A DNA stretch of 64,000 nt from Populus alba (lineage: Eukaryota > Streptophyta > Magnoliopsida > Malpighiales > Salicaceae). The notes beneath the pieces were generated by a model, which had not been told where the DNA came from, made no database searches, and saw only the letters and a list, made by a program, of their open reading frames with translations. Positions 11,701-23,520 of the stretch are shown piece after piece (the first letter of the stretch is position 1; every line of letters begins with the position of its first letter). The position numbers and the translations under genes are program-made. The stretch lies in NCBI RefSeq assembly GCF_005239225.2, contig NC_133284.1, forward strand, positions 47,834,697-47,898,696. Direction: 5' to 3'.

Positions 11701-12135
11701 ACTTATTTTAGGGTAATTTTCTTCTTTTTTTTTAGCATAACCAACTTCCTATCCAATAATATTTGAAAAATCATTTAAGGTTAGCTACAATAAACCTAGG
11801 TTGAGGCTCTATTTTAATTATTACCTTTAATCCACCAAAATATCCCCGACAACACGTATTCGCAACACATTTCACGTCAATATCCCTTACTTGTAAATGA
11901 CTCTATCTCTAAATCAACACCAAATTCTAGATATGGCGGCTCGTTAATAATCAAGCTAAATATTAAAAAATGTATTCAAGGTCTTGTAAATACACATATT
12001 ACCTGGGAAAATGATAATATTAGTATTGTTATTAATTTTATTTATTATAGTGCAGGGACAATATTTCTTATGTTGTAGTTTAATGTACAACCCTATTAGG
12101 ACTCCCTTTTTGCATAGAAATAGATCACTCTATAT
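11700..12135. other. Non-coding, repeated at 38,460-38,620 and 39,811-40,103
   Basis: No gene seen. It is the pre-insertion form of the locus that carries the hAT element at 38,621-39,810: 'tatccccgacaacacg' is unbroken here at about 11,842-11,857. Confidence 0.7.
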
Positions 12136-12680
12136 TGTTATCCAATTTCTTACTCATCTTTTTTATAAAAATTTTGAAAAATCCAAAAATAGTGAAAAAC
12201 AAGAAAAATCCAAAAAATATATTTTTTTAATATATTTGCATCGTTTCTAACATTTTCAGCATCGTCTCAAAAGAATTTAAATTTTTCAAAGATCTTTGGA
12301 ACGCGTTCAACTTTTAACGTGTTATATTTTAAAATTATCAATTTTTCTCATTTGTGTCGATGTTGATAAGAAAAATCTAAAAACAAAATCAAATTTACAA
12401 AAAAAAAAAAAAAAAAGTTGAGGGACTAAGTTTGAAAACCTTGTAATATTTTTACATATAAATTAATACTGGTCTCCTCAACACACTCAAGAGGAGAGGA
12501 ATTTTTGCACATTTGAGAAAAAAACACAAGAAAACCCTAAACCTAAACCTATCTCTTTCCAAAGCCGCAGCCTCCCCCCGGCTGGAAGTTTTTTTCTCCT
12601 CCACATCGTATCCCCATTTTCTTCTTCCCTGGCCGCTCCCTTTCCCCAGCCGCAGCCTCTCCTTTTGGGGTTTTCTTGTG
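12136..12680 (+). mobile_element. Truncated LTR, 5' part
   Basis: It begins TGTTATCCAATTT and matches 40,104-40,620 closely. The promoter region has a TATA-like element near 12,458 and, 70 bp on, a telo-box AAACCCTAA (12,532-12,540) in 'aaaaccctaaacctaaacc'. It stops in the CT-rich leader at about 12,680, where it is fused to a TPS 3'-flank module, so the rest of the LTR and any internal region are missing. Confidence 0.6.
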
Positions 12681-12689
12681 GACCACGTC

Positions 12690-12980
12690 ACATCTTTTTC
12701 TGCAGGCTTGATTTTTCAGGAGATTTATTTTCAAACTACATACATGGAATTCCACTATTCATGGTCCAAGAATAGTTCTGAGCATTAATGGATCACATGA
12801 ATCAGCATCACATGATAAGAAACAAGGAAGAAAAAATTGAAGAAATTTTTCGGCCACACAAAGAGAGCAGATCCTCGCAGAAGAATGCATTTTTGTCACC
12901 AAGCTACGTACATTCGAATGGTCATAACAAAAGCACCACATCTTAAGAATCCATGATGCAGGAGAGGAGGCCATCTAGGG
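12690..12980. repeat. TPS 3'-flank module
   Basis: Contains 'ggaccacgtcacatcttt', 'ctgcaggcttgatttttcag' and 'tttttcggccacacaaag', as at 35,755-35,975 and 38,090-38,250. The chromovirus that follows inserted directly to its right. Confidence 0.6.
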
Positions 12981-12985
12981 TACTA

Positions 12986-13436
12986 TGTTACATGCTGCCA
13001 ACGACAACTCTCCCAACAATGAACCTTGAAGAAACAGAGGACTAGATTTGAACAGAGGCACAAGCGGGAAAAGAGTGAATTCATTACACGCACCGTTTCA
13101 TTTACAAATAGTAACGTGTCAATAAACACGTGTAACAAACCTACAAATCCTTTTATTACGGATGGGCACCCTGCATGCATATAACGCACTGCAACAGAAT
13201 GAGAAGGCAGAGAGAAAATTAACAATACAATTTGTGTGAGTGAAAAGAGAGAAATTCGGGTGAATTTGCTCCCCTCATAGTCAAGTCCGATTGCAATTCA
13301 TTTTCAGTCTTCAATACTAGTTAGATTCTCAGCAATACCTTGTATTACTGTGTTTAGTATCAAATACTTCTGTTAAAGTGACAGTATTCACTTGAAATAA
13401 AAACTCAGTTGTTCTTAATCCTGTTGAATCGTCACA
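12986..13436 (+). repeat. Chromovirus 5' LTR
   Basis: 451 bp, TGTTACATGC to ATCGTCACA (TG...CA ends). The 3' LTR at 18,071-18,546 has the same sequence with several short insertions. The right end lies two bases before the primer-binding site. Confidence 0.92.
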
Positions 13437-13438
13437 AG

Positions 13439-13450
13439 TGGTATCAGAGC
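13439..13450 (+). other. Primer-binding site, initiator tRNA-Met
   Basis: TGGTATCAGAGC, two bases after the 5' LTR. It is complementary to the 3' end of plant initiator tRNA-Met, the usual primer for chromoviruses and Copia elements. Confidence 0.9.
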
Positions 13451-13472
13451 TCTCCTTCCTTGGAGTGGGAAT

Positions 13473-15698
13473 ATGGCACCTGACACAAGAACCACAGAGA
13501 TCAAAAGGTTAGAAGATTCTATCGAAGCAGCAAAAAAGGAGGCTAACTCCAAGTATGATCAGCTATTTAGCATTATGAAGGACCAAGGTCAACAGTGGGA
13601 GCACACTGCCAATACTCATGAAGCTCAAATAGAAGGAGTTAAGGATTTGCTTCACGGGTTAACACAGCAACTGGAATCGGTTATGCAAAGGTTTCCCTCC
13701 CTCCCAGGCGAATCCAGTCAAAGCAGGGATAAGCATGCTGCTTATCAGAATGAACCAACATTCAGGCATAATTACACTACTGAAGGGAGGCCATCGAATT
13801 ACAAGGTACACAGACCTAAACATCTTTTTCCAGTGTTTGAGGGTGAGGATGTGCACAGATGGTTATACAAATGCAACCAATATTTTGATATTGAAGAAAT
13901 TGATGAATTAGACAAACTGAAATTAGCTTCCTACTACCTAGACGGCATAGCTCTTTACTGGCACCAAAACTTTATGAGGAACCTAAACAATCATAGAGTA
14001 AGTTGGGCAGAATATGTAGAAGCTCTGTGTAATAGGTTCGGGGGGCAGAGAGATCCAATGGAAGATTTGATAGATCTCAAACAAGTGGGAACCCTGGAAA
14101 CTTATATTCATGATTTCGATGTATTATGGAATAAAGCTGGCATTGGAGAGAAGCAAGCCTTAGTTATATTTCTAGGTGGGTTGGAACTAGAAATTAAGAA
14201 CACCGTTAAAATGTTTGAGCCAAAAGACCTTAGACAAGCCTTTAACCTTGCTAGATTACAGGCAAACACCCTACTTCACAGGCAACAGCCGGGATATATA
14301 CCAAAACATTCAGTAGCCACAACATCCCATAGCCTTCCACCAAAACCTATACACCAGCCAAATCTGGCTACAACCCCTCTTTCCACAGCAAGCAACATAC
14401 CTGCTGTTAGAACCCCTTCCTGGCCAAACAGCCCCCAAAACTCATTTAACAGGACCCCAAATAAACCTACCAAATCTATAAAGAACCAGGAGTTTGAAGA
14501 GCGAAGATTGAAGGGACTATGTTTTTGGTGTGATGATAAATTCGTGCCAGGCCATAGGTGCAAGAATAAAAGGCTATATTCCCTGAGCATTCTAGAGGAT
14601 GAAGAAGAAATTAACGGGGAAGAAGTTCAGGAAGAGGAAGTCATACCTCACATATCCTTGAATGCCTTAGAAGGCACTGTGGGTTTTCACACTATGAAGG
14701 TGACAGGGAGAACAGGGAAACAAACTCTCCACATCTTAGTGGATTCGGGTAGTACTCACAATTTTCTCAACTCTTCTATAGCATCAAAGCTGCAAGGTGA
14801 ATTAACTACTATTACTCCTATCACGGTACAAGCAGCCAATGGGGGGAAAATGTTATGTGACTCAGTCTGCAAGGGTCTCCAATGGAAGATACAGGGCGTG
14901 AGTTTTGAAGCTGATGTGTTTATCATGGACTTAAACAACTACGACATGGTACTGGGCATTCAGTGGCTATCCATGCTAGGGGACATTTTATGCAACTATA
15001 AACACCTATGGATGTCCTTCGACTGGCAAGGCCAGAGGGTGCTGCTTAGAGGGGAAAATCCCATCAAGTTTCAAGCTATTAAACTGGAGCAGCTTAAGGG
15101 ATTATTGAGCAATCAGAAACAGTTGGCAGAGGTCCACTTATGCAGTCTATGCATTCTAGAAGAGGACGATTTCACTCTGGGTTCAGTAACAACCGCACCA
15201 ACTCCTCACATTCACAAGGATCATATGATTACAGAGCTATTGGGAGACTACCAAGACTTGTTTAAGGAACCGGAAGGGCTGCCACCAACCAGGAGCCATG
15301 ATCACATCGTTCCTCTGAAGGAAGGAAGCCAACCAATTAATCTGCGACCCTACAGGTACTCAGGACTGCAGAAAGATGTGTTGGAGAAAATGGTAGAGGA
15401 AATGCTAGGGACAGGTATTATAAGGCCTAGTAACAGTCCGTTTGCGTCACCAGTTGTCTTGGTTAAGAAAAAAGATTCCACCTGGAGGTTATGTGTGGAT
15501 TATAGAGCTCTGAACAGACTTACGATCAAGGATAAGTACCCTATTCCAGTGGTGGGAAGAATTACTGGAGGAACTAGCAGGAGCAACCATTTTTTTCGAA
15601 AATTGACCTTCGTTCGGGGTATCACCAGATCAGAATGGGGTCAGGGGAGGAATTCAAGACGGCTTTCAGAACCCACAATGGTCATTACGAATTTTTAG
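13473..15698 (+). CDS. Chromovirus Gag-protease-RT (N-terminal part of polyprotein)
   Basis: 741 residues, starting at an ATG 22 bases after the primer-binding site. Residues about 1-340 are Gag, with a coiled N-terminus and the conserved core around [18 protein letters not shown] zinc-knuckle-like cluster [14 protein letters not shown] is at about 350. The protease active site is DSGSTHNFL at about 425-433, followed by [13 protein letters not shown] begins near residue 625 ([12 protein letters not shown], then [20 protein letters not shown]). At about 15,555 the frame shifts, the last ~50 residues are out-of-frame sequence, and RT continues in another frame from about 15,635. The role would be assembly of virus-like particles and proteolytic maturation. 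The frameshift would stop pol production from this copy. Confidence 0.85.
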   Translation: MAPDTRTTEIKRLEDSIEAAKKEANSKYDQLFSIMKDQGQQWEHTANTHEAQIEGVKDLLHGLTQQLESVMQRFPSLPGESSQSRDKHAAYQNEPTFRHNYTTEGRPSNYKVHRPKHLFPVFEGEDVHRWLYKCNQYFDIEEIDELDKLKLASYYLDGIALYWHQNFMRNLNNHRVSWAEYVEALCNRFGGQRDPMEDLIDLKQVGTLETYIHDFDVLWNKAGIGEKQALVIFLGGLELEIKNTVKMFEPKDLRQAFNLARLQANTLLHRQQPGYIPKHSVATTSHSLPPKPIHQPNLATTPLSTASNIPAVRTPSWPNSPQNSFNRTPNKPTKSIKNQEFEERRLKGLCFWCDDKFVPGHRCKNKRLYSLSILEDEEEINGEEVQEEEVIPHISLNALEGTVGFHTMKVTGRTGKQTLHILVDSGSTHNFLNSSIASKLQGELTTITPITVQAANGGKMLCDSVCKGLQWKIQGVSFEADVFIMDLNNYDMVLGIQWLSMLGDILCNYKHLWMSFDWQGQRVLLRGENPIKFQAIKLEQLKGLLSNQKQLAEVHLCSLCILEEDDFTLGSVTTAPTPHIHKDHMITELLGDYQDLFKEPEGLPPTRSHDHIVPLKEGSQPINLRPYRYSGLQKDVLEKMVEEMLGTGIIRPSNSPFASPVVLVKKKDSTWRLCVDYRALNRLTIKDKYPIPVVGRITGGTSRSNHFFRKLTFVRGITRSEWGQGRNSRRLSEPTMVITNF

Positions 15699-18028
15699 TT
15701 ATGCCTTTTGGCTTGACTAATGCACCCGCTACTTTTCAGAGTTTGATGAATGAAGTTTTTAGAGCACACCTCCGGAAATTCATCCTGGTATTTTTCGATG
15801 ACATCCTCATATACAGTAAGTCTTATACTGCTCACTATGAACATCTACACACTGTTTTCAAACTGTTGAGGATACACCACTTGGTTGCCAAAGCAAGTAA
15901 ATGCAGTTTCGGCAGTGAACAGGTCGAGTACTTGGGCCATATTATTTCTAAGGCGGGAGTTTGCTACCGATCCCAATAAAATCAAAAGCAATAATTGATT
16001 GGCCCTTACCAAGGAACCTGAGGCAACTACGAGGGTTTTTGGGGCTTACAGGCTACTATCGACGTTTCGTAAAGGGATATGGAAACCATTTGCAAACCGT
16101 TGACGCAACTTCTTAAAAAAGATGCATTCGGGTGGAATTCTGAGGCTACCACTGCGTTTACACTACTCAAGGAGTTGATGACAACTCCTCCAGTACTAGC
16201 CTTACCCGATTTGGATAAATTGTTTGTGGTCGAAACGGATGCTTCTATGGTGGGAGTGGGGGCGGTTCTAATGCAAGAAGGCCATCCTATTGCTTACATT
16301 AGCAAAGCCCTTGGTTTTAAACAACAAGCTATGTCGATCTACGAAAAAGAAATGTTGGCTATCATGCATGCAGTTCACAAGTGGAGACATACTTATGGGG
16401 CAAGCATTTCAAAATCTGCACGGACCACGTAAGCCTCAAATTACCTCTTGGACCAGAAAATAATCACTCCAATGCAGCATCAGTGGGCTAGTCAAGTTTG
16501 ATGGGGTATGATTATGAAGATAGAATACAGGAGAGGAAAGGAAAATGTGGCTGCAGATGCACTTTCTAGCCGGGTAGTCATGCTATTTATGCTATGGTTG
16601 TCTCCTCTGTTTCGTCTGATATCATGGCAGAAATTTCCAAAACTTGGAAAGAAGACCCCTACTTACTAGCTATCATCCACGACTTACAAACTACTCCAGG
16701 CTCCCATCCTCACTACAATTGGGTAAATGGACACTTGAATAGGAAGGGCAAGATTGTGGTAGGCCACGACAGGGAATTGCAATCCAAGATTATCTTCCTA
16801 TATACCACAGCTCAGCACTGGGAGGACATTCAGGAGTAACTGCTACTGCCAAACACGTGGGGAGCTTGTTCTACTGGAAGGGGCAGCAAAGGCATATCCG
16901 TCAATTCATCAGAGAATGTTCGACTTGTCAGCGCAACAAGCATGAGAATATAGCTTCCCAGGACTCCTACAAACCTCTGCCGATTCCTAATGCCCCATTC
17001 ATCGATATTAGTATGGATTTTTGTCGAAGGTTACCCAAATCGGAAGGGAAAGATGTCATAATGGTCGTGGTCGACCGTTTCAGCAAATATGCTCATTTCA
17101 TGAGTCTAAGCCACCCCTACTCAGCTCCACTAGTGGCTAAGGTATTCATGGACAATATATACAAGCTACATGGCCTTTCCAGCCTCAATCGTCAGCGACA
17201 GGGATCCCATATTTTTGAGCAAATTCTGGAAAGAGATGTTCAACATGCAAGGGGTAAATTTACTCTACTCTTCAGCCTACCATCCCCAAACCGATGGTCA
17301 GACCGAAATCGTGAATAAGTGTGTGGAAAATTACCTCCGGTGCATGACTGGAGACAACCCAAACCAGTGGCACGATGGCTTTCCTTGGCCGAATGGTGGT
17401 ACAATACAAATTTCCATTCATCCCCACGAAATTAACCCCCTATGAGGTACTCTATGGGTTCGCCCCACCTCTACACATTCCTTATTTTCCTAGAGATTCT
17501 ATGGTTGCATCGGTGGACGACTTACTACTTCGCAGAGAAGAAATCATTAAACAAGTTAAAGCTAACCTTCAACTAGCACAACACCGCATGGTCCAATTCC
17601 AACAACAAAAGAGTGACAGAACATTTTTAGTTGGGGATTATGTGTATCTTAAACTACAACATTACAAGCAACATTCAGTGGTACGCAGGACTTCACAGAA
17701 AAATTAGCAGCCAAATTTTTTGGTCCTTTACCTGGTGCTGGCCAGAATAGGTGAGGTCGCCTACAAGCTGGAGCTGCCACCATCATCTACAATTCACCCT
17801 GTGTTTCATGTCTCCCAGCTCAAGCAGAGTATCGGTCGTCAGCCAGTGCAAAGTAATCTGCCACCAATGCCACCCACTCCAGACTTGCAACCACAAGCTG
17901 TAATGGAAAGAAGAATTAACCGCAAGAGGAATCACGCAATCACACAATTATTAATTCACTGGAAGGGGTTCTCACCTGCAGATGCTACATGGGAAAGTGC
18001 AGAAGACATCACCGCACCGCTTTCCTAA
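15635..18028 (+). pseudogene. Chromovirus pol: RT, RNase H, integrase, chromodomain (frameshifted)
   Basis: Consecutive frame segments hold the rest of pol. 15,635-15,979: RT palm with [13 protein letters not shown] and the catalytic FFDDILIYS. 15,960-16,080: RT thumb ([17 protein letters not shown]). 16,079-16,432: RNase H (VETDAS, YEKEMLA). 16,430-16,590: RNase H end with an in-frame stop. 16,594-17,318: integrase zinc finger (HSALGGHSG, then CSTCQRNK) and core (DISMDFCRRLP, VDRFSKYAHF). 17,170-17,445: core end (SDRDPIF, YHPQTDGQTE). 17,375-18,028: integrase C-terminus (ELPPSSTIHPVFHVSQLK) and a chromodomain (LLIHWKGFSPADATWE). At least five frame changes interrupt it. The chromodomain in this family targets integration to heterochromatin. 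Confidence 0.85.
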
Positions 18029-18057
18029 CTTCCACCTTGAGGACAAGGTGGGTTTGA

Positions 18058-18067
18058 TGGGGGAAGA
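18058..18067 (+). other. Polypurine tract
   Basis: 'tgggggaaga' a few bases before the 3' LTR at 18,071; this is the expected plus-strand primer site. Confidence 0.7.
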
Positions 18068-18070
18068 TTT

Positions 18071-18546
18071 TGTTACATGCTGCCAACGCAACAATCTCCC
18101 CAACAATGAACCTTGAAGAAACAGAGGACTAGATTTGAAAACAAGCGCACAAGCCGGAAAGAGTGAATCATTACACGCACCGTTTCATTTACAAATAGTA
18201 ACGTGTCAATAAACACGTGTAACAAACCTACAAATCCTTTTATTACGGGATGGGCACCCTGCATGCATATAACGCACTGCCCCAACAGAATGAGAAGGCA
18301 GAGAGAAATTTAACAATACATTTGTGTGAGTGAAAAAGAGAGAAATCATCGGTGAATTTGCTCCCCCTCATAGTCAAGTCCGATTTGCAATCCCTCATTT
18401 CTCCAGTCTTCAATACTAGTTAGATTCTGCAGCAATACCTTGTATTACTGTGCCCTTTAGTATCAAATACTTCTGTTAACCCCCCAGTGACAGTATTCAC
18501 TTGAAATAAAAAACTCAGTTGTTCTTAATCCTGTTCAATCGTCACA
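18071..18546 (+). repeat. Chromovirus 3' LTR
   Basis: 476 bp, the same ends as the 5' LTR. It is 25 bp longer because of several short insertions, many of them runs of C (for example CTGTTAACCCCCCAGTGAC against CTGTTAAAGTGAC in the 5' LTR; 'tgccccaacag' against 'tgcaacag'). The pattern looks more like sequencing or assembly noise than natural divergence. Confidence 0.88.
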
Positions 18547-18559
18547 TACTAATTAGGGC

Positions 18560-20310
18560 TTAAAAGGCAGCACAAGAAACCCAATCATATAAGCTAGATC
18601 GCTTGAAGCAAACAATGGGTAAAAATATCCAAATAGCCTGAAACATTTAGTTTTGGTTAATGGGAGGCTCAAATTGGAATCACAATAAGGAGAGGGATGA
18701 GCTTAAAAGACTTACCTCGAGATGAAATTAACCCTAAACCTTTTCACCGCAAACCAAATATAGGTTATCATGTTTATATGGAAGGAGCATATATAAACCT
18801 GTATTGTTTTGAAGTATGGTAAAAAAGTATATTTCAAAGTTGTTTTTACTTATAAATTAAATTAAAATAATATTTTTTTTATATAAAATTTATTTTTTAG
18901 CAAATTAAAGTTCACCTAAGACTTGAACACCGAGAGTACAATGTTATTTTTCGACCCATGTTTCGCTGAAGAAAATAATTATCTTTCGATAGCATTTTTA
19001 TTCGAAGGCTGCAAATGACCTTGCTTGAAAAGGATACAATGCGACACATATTTATTCGAAGGCTGCAAGTGACCTTGTTGAAAAGGATACAATGGACCAC
19101 ATCTCAAATCGTTTTCTTTGGCTTCCATTTTTCTGGGAGACTAATTTTCTTCGCTTTATAGATTGCATGCTTTCTACATTCACGGGATTCCAAAAAAACT
19201 TAGAGAGTACTCTTATATAACTTTTTACTTTAAATTTTTCTTTAATTTTCATTATATAACTTTTTTTTCTATTTTTGCTTATCATATACTTAGCTAAATT
19301 TATTTTTAAAAAACAAATTTATTAAAAATATTGTCCTTTCTCAATATTTTTTTTAGAAAAACAAAATACCATTATTGATAATGGCCTTAGGTGAGATGTA
19401 TGTATAAGACATGACTTTGGTGAGAATCAATGAGAGATGATTGATAGTGTCTAAAATTTAAGGAGTCTTAATGGATCTAATGATAATATTCATTTTGATT
19501 TATGCGAGATTAATTTGGTTTTTACCAGGGTATATTCATAGTCCTTATGATAGGGTTGATGGTTTGACACCCGTCAACATGGAATTGACTCTAGATTTTT
19601 TCTTACTTTAATTTTTTTCCTTTATTTTTCATTGTATAACTTTTTTCTAATCTATTTCTGTTATCATATACTTAGGTTAAAAAATTGAAAAAAAAAAACA
19701 AATTTATTAAAAATATTGTCATCTCAAATATATATTTTAGGAAAACAAATACCATAGTGATTGTGGCTTAGGCTGAGATGTAGCTATAAAGACATGACTT
19801 GGGTGAGAATCAATGAAAAGAGATTAATTGATTATAATGGCTAAAATTTAAGGAGTCTTGATGGATCTAGTAATCAATATTTTCAGGAATCACGAATGGT
19901 TAGTAATGATTATTGATGTTGGAGAAGAGAAAATAATATCTTTAAGGAGGGTGGGTATAGGGACATCATGATATTTAAAAAATTGGGCTTGAACCTTTGA
20001 AATTAGCGTAAAAGCCTGGAGCATTTTGCATACCCAATGCACAGTTTTTCTTTTAAAAAGTAATCAATGATAACTTGGAATTTTTTTAAAAAATATACAA
20101 ACAATGCTAGCCTCAAATTCTCCTACCCTATTAAATACAGAAGAATGAAATTAGAATAAAAAAAAAAAAAAAACATTAAAAAACCCAGTCTAAGTCTACC
20201 CAAGTTAGCATGACAAACTTTTAATCTAAGATAATTAGGGTAAGGTCAACCCCAGGCTTTTCCCCGCCAAACCTAGGAACCTTTTTATTATACATGACCT
20301 TACCTCGCAG
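18560..20310. repeat. Duplicated block, first copy, with part of the ~365-bp tandem array
   Basis: No gene. Sequence from about 18,720 ('attaaccctaaacctttttc') repeats from about 20,300 onward. Inside it are a TPS 3'-flank module (18,985-19,210) and two units of a roughly 365-bp repeat (19,230-19,900) whose next units lie at 22,440-23,520. Many single-base insertions against the other copy suggest poor base quality. Confidence 0.6.
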
Positions 20311-21250
20311 ATGAATTAACCTTAAATCTTTTTCATGCAAACCAATATAGGTATCATTTTATATGGGAAGGAGCATATATAAACCTATGTATTTGTTTCC
20401 CGAAGTGTGGTACAAAGTTATATTTCAAAGTGTTTTTACTATAAATTGCAATTAAAATAATTTATTTATTTTAATAAAATGAATTTTTAACCAAATTAAA
20501 GTTCACCTTTATTTGAAAGGCTGAAAATGACATTGCGTTGAAGGATACCAATGGACCACATATTTATTCGAAAAAAGGCATTGCAAGTGACCTTGTTTTT
20601 GAAAGGAATACAATGGACCACATCTCGACGTTTTCTGTTGGCTTCCATTTTTCTGGAACGAATTTTCTTCGCTTTATACCGGAGTCCATGCCTTTCTACA
20701 TTCAACGGGGATTCCCAAAAACAGAGAGTACTCTTATATAACTTTTTTCTAATTGTTTCTTTAATTTTCATTATAAACTTTTTTATTTCTATTTTGTTAT
20801 CATATACTTAGCTAAATTATTTATCTTTAAAAAACAAATTTTATTTAAAATATTGTCTTCTCAATATTTTTTTTAGGAAAAAAAATACCATATTGATAAT
20901 GGCAAGTAGAGAACAAAAGAGAAAGGAGCGGGCTGTCAGGGCAGCGCCCTGTGCCATCTGTATAGTGAGTTGTGAGCAGATGCAGAGTGAGAATATTGAG
21001 TGAAGTGATCCTCCCCTCCATTGTGTGTTGTAACCCTTTCTCTATATCCCTCTAAGTAATATTGGCTCTTCTCCCACTAAATGTAGGCGGTTTGCCCAAA
21101 CCATCGTTAAATATGTGTCATGTGCTTACCTTCAAATAGGTAATTATCAAAATATTCACCAGTTTGGATTCCCCAACAAATTATTAAAATTACCTTGGGG
21201 GCCTTCTGAGCCTTGGTATGCCCTGTGAATAGGCGCTTTAAAAGTAACCC
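20311..21250. repeat. Duplicated block, second copy
   Basis: Repeats 18,720-19,400 with many small indels. It includes a TPS 3'-flank module (20,510-20,745) and the start of another ~365-bp unit (20,735-20,905). After 20,905 it switches to sequence of unknown origin (20,905-21,240), in which I see no gene. Confidence 0.55.
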
Positions 21251-21813
21251 GAAGAAAATTTTCCCTTCCGAGTTTTAGATATCTTATTTTAAAGGTTTTT
21301 CAAAGGTAAAAAAAAATAAAATCTAAACAAACCCCCATCATCACATGACCTGACATTAAAATCAACCATTTGATTGGATGGAATCTGGCACGTGCCCTCT
21401 CTCTCCTCCCCAATAGAAAATGACCTGAAAAAAAAAAAGAAAAAAAAATAAAGTTAGTATCAAAACTATTGTCTTGAAATTCAAGGGACTGTGTCATTAT
21501 ACCTAAAAAATATGTTATTGCCGGGAAGTGTAAAATGGAAATGTTTCAGATCGAAAACCTGAACCCATCCTCCATTTTACCCGAATTTTCATCTGCATCC
21601 TTCAAAGCTTATCAATTCAAATTCATTCTCCCTTAAAAAAATATGCAATTTGATGGGCTAATTTGGAGCTTCAAATACCAAATCGCCACAAAAATAAAAG
21701 TTTCAAGTATATATGAATTTTTAAAAAAAAACAAAGATCTAGGTCCGCAGTAAAAGAAGTACATTAAATAATCTTAAAGGCTGTTGCGCTTCTAGCTTTA
21801 TATATAATGGACC
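21251..21813. repeat. TPS 3'-flank copy cut off by the gap
   Basis: It follows the order of 500-1,025 and 27,790-28,310 ('ccgagttttagatat', 'caagggactg', 'ccattttaccc', 'ttctagctttatatat') but with many indels. It ends 'ataatggacc' exactly where the other copies continue toward a terpene synthase stop codon, about 270 bp further on. Confidence 0.7.
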
Positions 21814-22313
21814 NNNNNNNNNNNNNNNNNNNNNNNNNNNNNNNNNNNNNNNNNNNNNNNNNNNNNNNNNNNNNNNNNNNNNNNNNNNNNNNNNNNNNNN
21901 NNNNNNNNNNNNNNNNNNNNNNNNNNNNNNNNNNNNNNNNNNNNNNNNNNNNNNNNNNNNNNNNNNNNNNNNNNNNNNNNNNNNNNNNNNNNNNNNNNNN
22001 NNNNNNNNNNNNNNNNNNNNNNNNNNNNNNNNNNNNNNNNNNNNNNNNNNNNNNNNNNNNNNNNNNNNNNNNNNNNNNNNNNNNNNNNNNNNNNNNNNNN
22101 NNNNNNNNNNNNNNNNNNNNNNNNNNNNNNNNNNNNNNNNNNNNNNNNNNNNNNNNNNNNNNNNNNNNNNNNNNNNNNNNNNNNNNNNNNNNNNNNNNNN
22201 NNNNNNNNNNNNNNNNNNNNNNNNNNNNNNNNNNNNNNNNNNNNNNNNNNNNNNNNNNNNNNNNNNNNNNNNNNNNNNNNNNNNNNNNNNNNNNNNNNNN
22301 NNNNNNNNNNNNN
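21814..22313. other. Assembly gap, exactly 500 N
   Basis: All N. The round length suggests a placeholder rather than a measured size. By comparison with the two other copies of the left flank, a terpene synthase 3' end is expected here. Confidence 0.98.
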
Positions 22314-22439
22314 TGAATTAAAATTATTTTTTTTATACTTTAATGTTTTCTTTTATTTTCATTCCATATTGATTTCTTTTTAAGCATTTGGTTTTGTTTT
22401 GAATTTGTCTTTATGATATGTTTCGTTTTGGTTTTTGTA

Positions 22440-23520
22440 TGATTAATTTGTTTTGATTTTAATTTTATAGAGTTATCATGGTCACATGACTCGAGTTGAT
22501 GGTTGATAAATTAACATAAGTTGAATCGGATTTTTTTTACTTTAATTTTTTCTTTCATTTTCATCTTGTAACTTTTTATTTTTTTTTCTATTTTGTTATT
22601 ATATATTTAGCTACTTTTTTTAAAATAAATTTATTGAAAGTATTATCCTCTCAATATATGTTTTTAGAAAAACACACCATATTGATAGTGGCTTGGGTGA
22701 GATGTAGTATAAGACATGACTTAGGTAAGAATAAAAAAGAGAAGAATTGATAGTGGCTAAAATTAAGTCTTGATGGATCCAATGATCAATATTCATTTTG
22801 GTTTACGCATGATTAATTTGTTTTGATTTTTATTTTACAGGGTTATCATAATCTTATAACTCAGGTTGATGGTTTGATAAGTTAATATGAATTGACTCTA
22901 GATTTGTTTTACTTTAATTTTTCTTTCATTTTCATTCTATAACTTTTTTTCTATTTTTGTTATTATATACTTAGCTAATTGTTTTAAAATAAATTTATTA
23001 AAAACATTGACCTCTCAATATTTGTTTTTTAAGAAAAAAAAACTGTATTGATAGTGGCTTAGGTGAGATGTAGTATAGGACATTACTTGGGTAAGAATCA
23101 ATGAGAGATGAATTGATAATGGTTAAAATTAAGGAGTCTTGATGGATCCAATGATCAATATTCATTTTGGTTTATGCATGATTAATTTGTTTTGATTTTT
23201 ATTTTTACAGGGTTATCATAGTCTTATGATTTAGGTTTGAGGGTTTGATAAGTTAACATAAATTGACTCTAGATTTTTTTTTCTTTAATTTTCATTCTAT
23301 AACTTTTTTATTTTATTTTTCTATTTTTGTTATCATATACTTAACTAAAAAATTTATTAAAAATATTGTCCTCTCAATATTTGGTTTTAGAAAAAAAAAA
23401 AAAATACCATATTGCTAGTTGCTTAGGTGAGATGTAGTATAAGACATGACTTGGGTGAGAATCAATGAGAGATGAATTGATAGGGGCTAAAATTAAAGAG
23501 TCTTGATGGATCTAGCAATC
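22440..23520. repeat. Tandem repeat, ~365-bp unit
   Basis: Three consecutive units can be read by landmarks 'gattttttttactttaatt' (about 22,525), 'gactctagatttgttttac' (about 22,890) and 'gactctagatttttttttc' (about 23,258), giving periods near 366 bp. Each unit also has 'gataatggctaaaattaagg'-like and 'gagatgtagtataagacatg' motifs. Further units lie at 19,230-19,900, left of the gap. No coding signal. Confidence 0.7.

Larger units (their letters stand above)
12986..18546 (+). mobile_element. Ty3/gypsy chromovirus, full-length but frameshifted
   Basis: A complete 5.56-kb element: LTRs at 12,986-13,436 and 18,071-18,546, a primer-binding site for initiator tRNA-Met, gag, protease, RT, RNase H, integrase, a C-terminal chromodomain and a polypurine tract. 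It is flanked by a perfect 5-bp target-site duplication TACTA (12,981-12,985 and 18,547-18,551). The size, short LTRs and chromodomain suggest a small plant chromovirus lineage such as Reina; I cannot place it with certainty. At least six frame changes in pol make it non-autonomous as written, though some may be sequence errors (see the 3' LTR). Confidence 0.93.

Noticed and set aside
21807..22316. Open frame of 169 residues
   Set aside because: Consists of N bases only.
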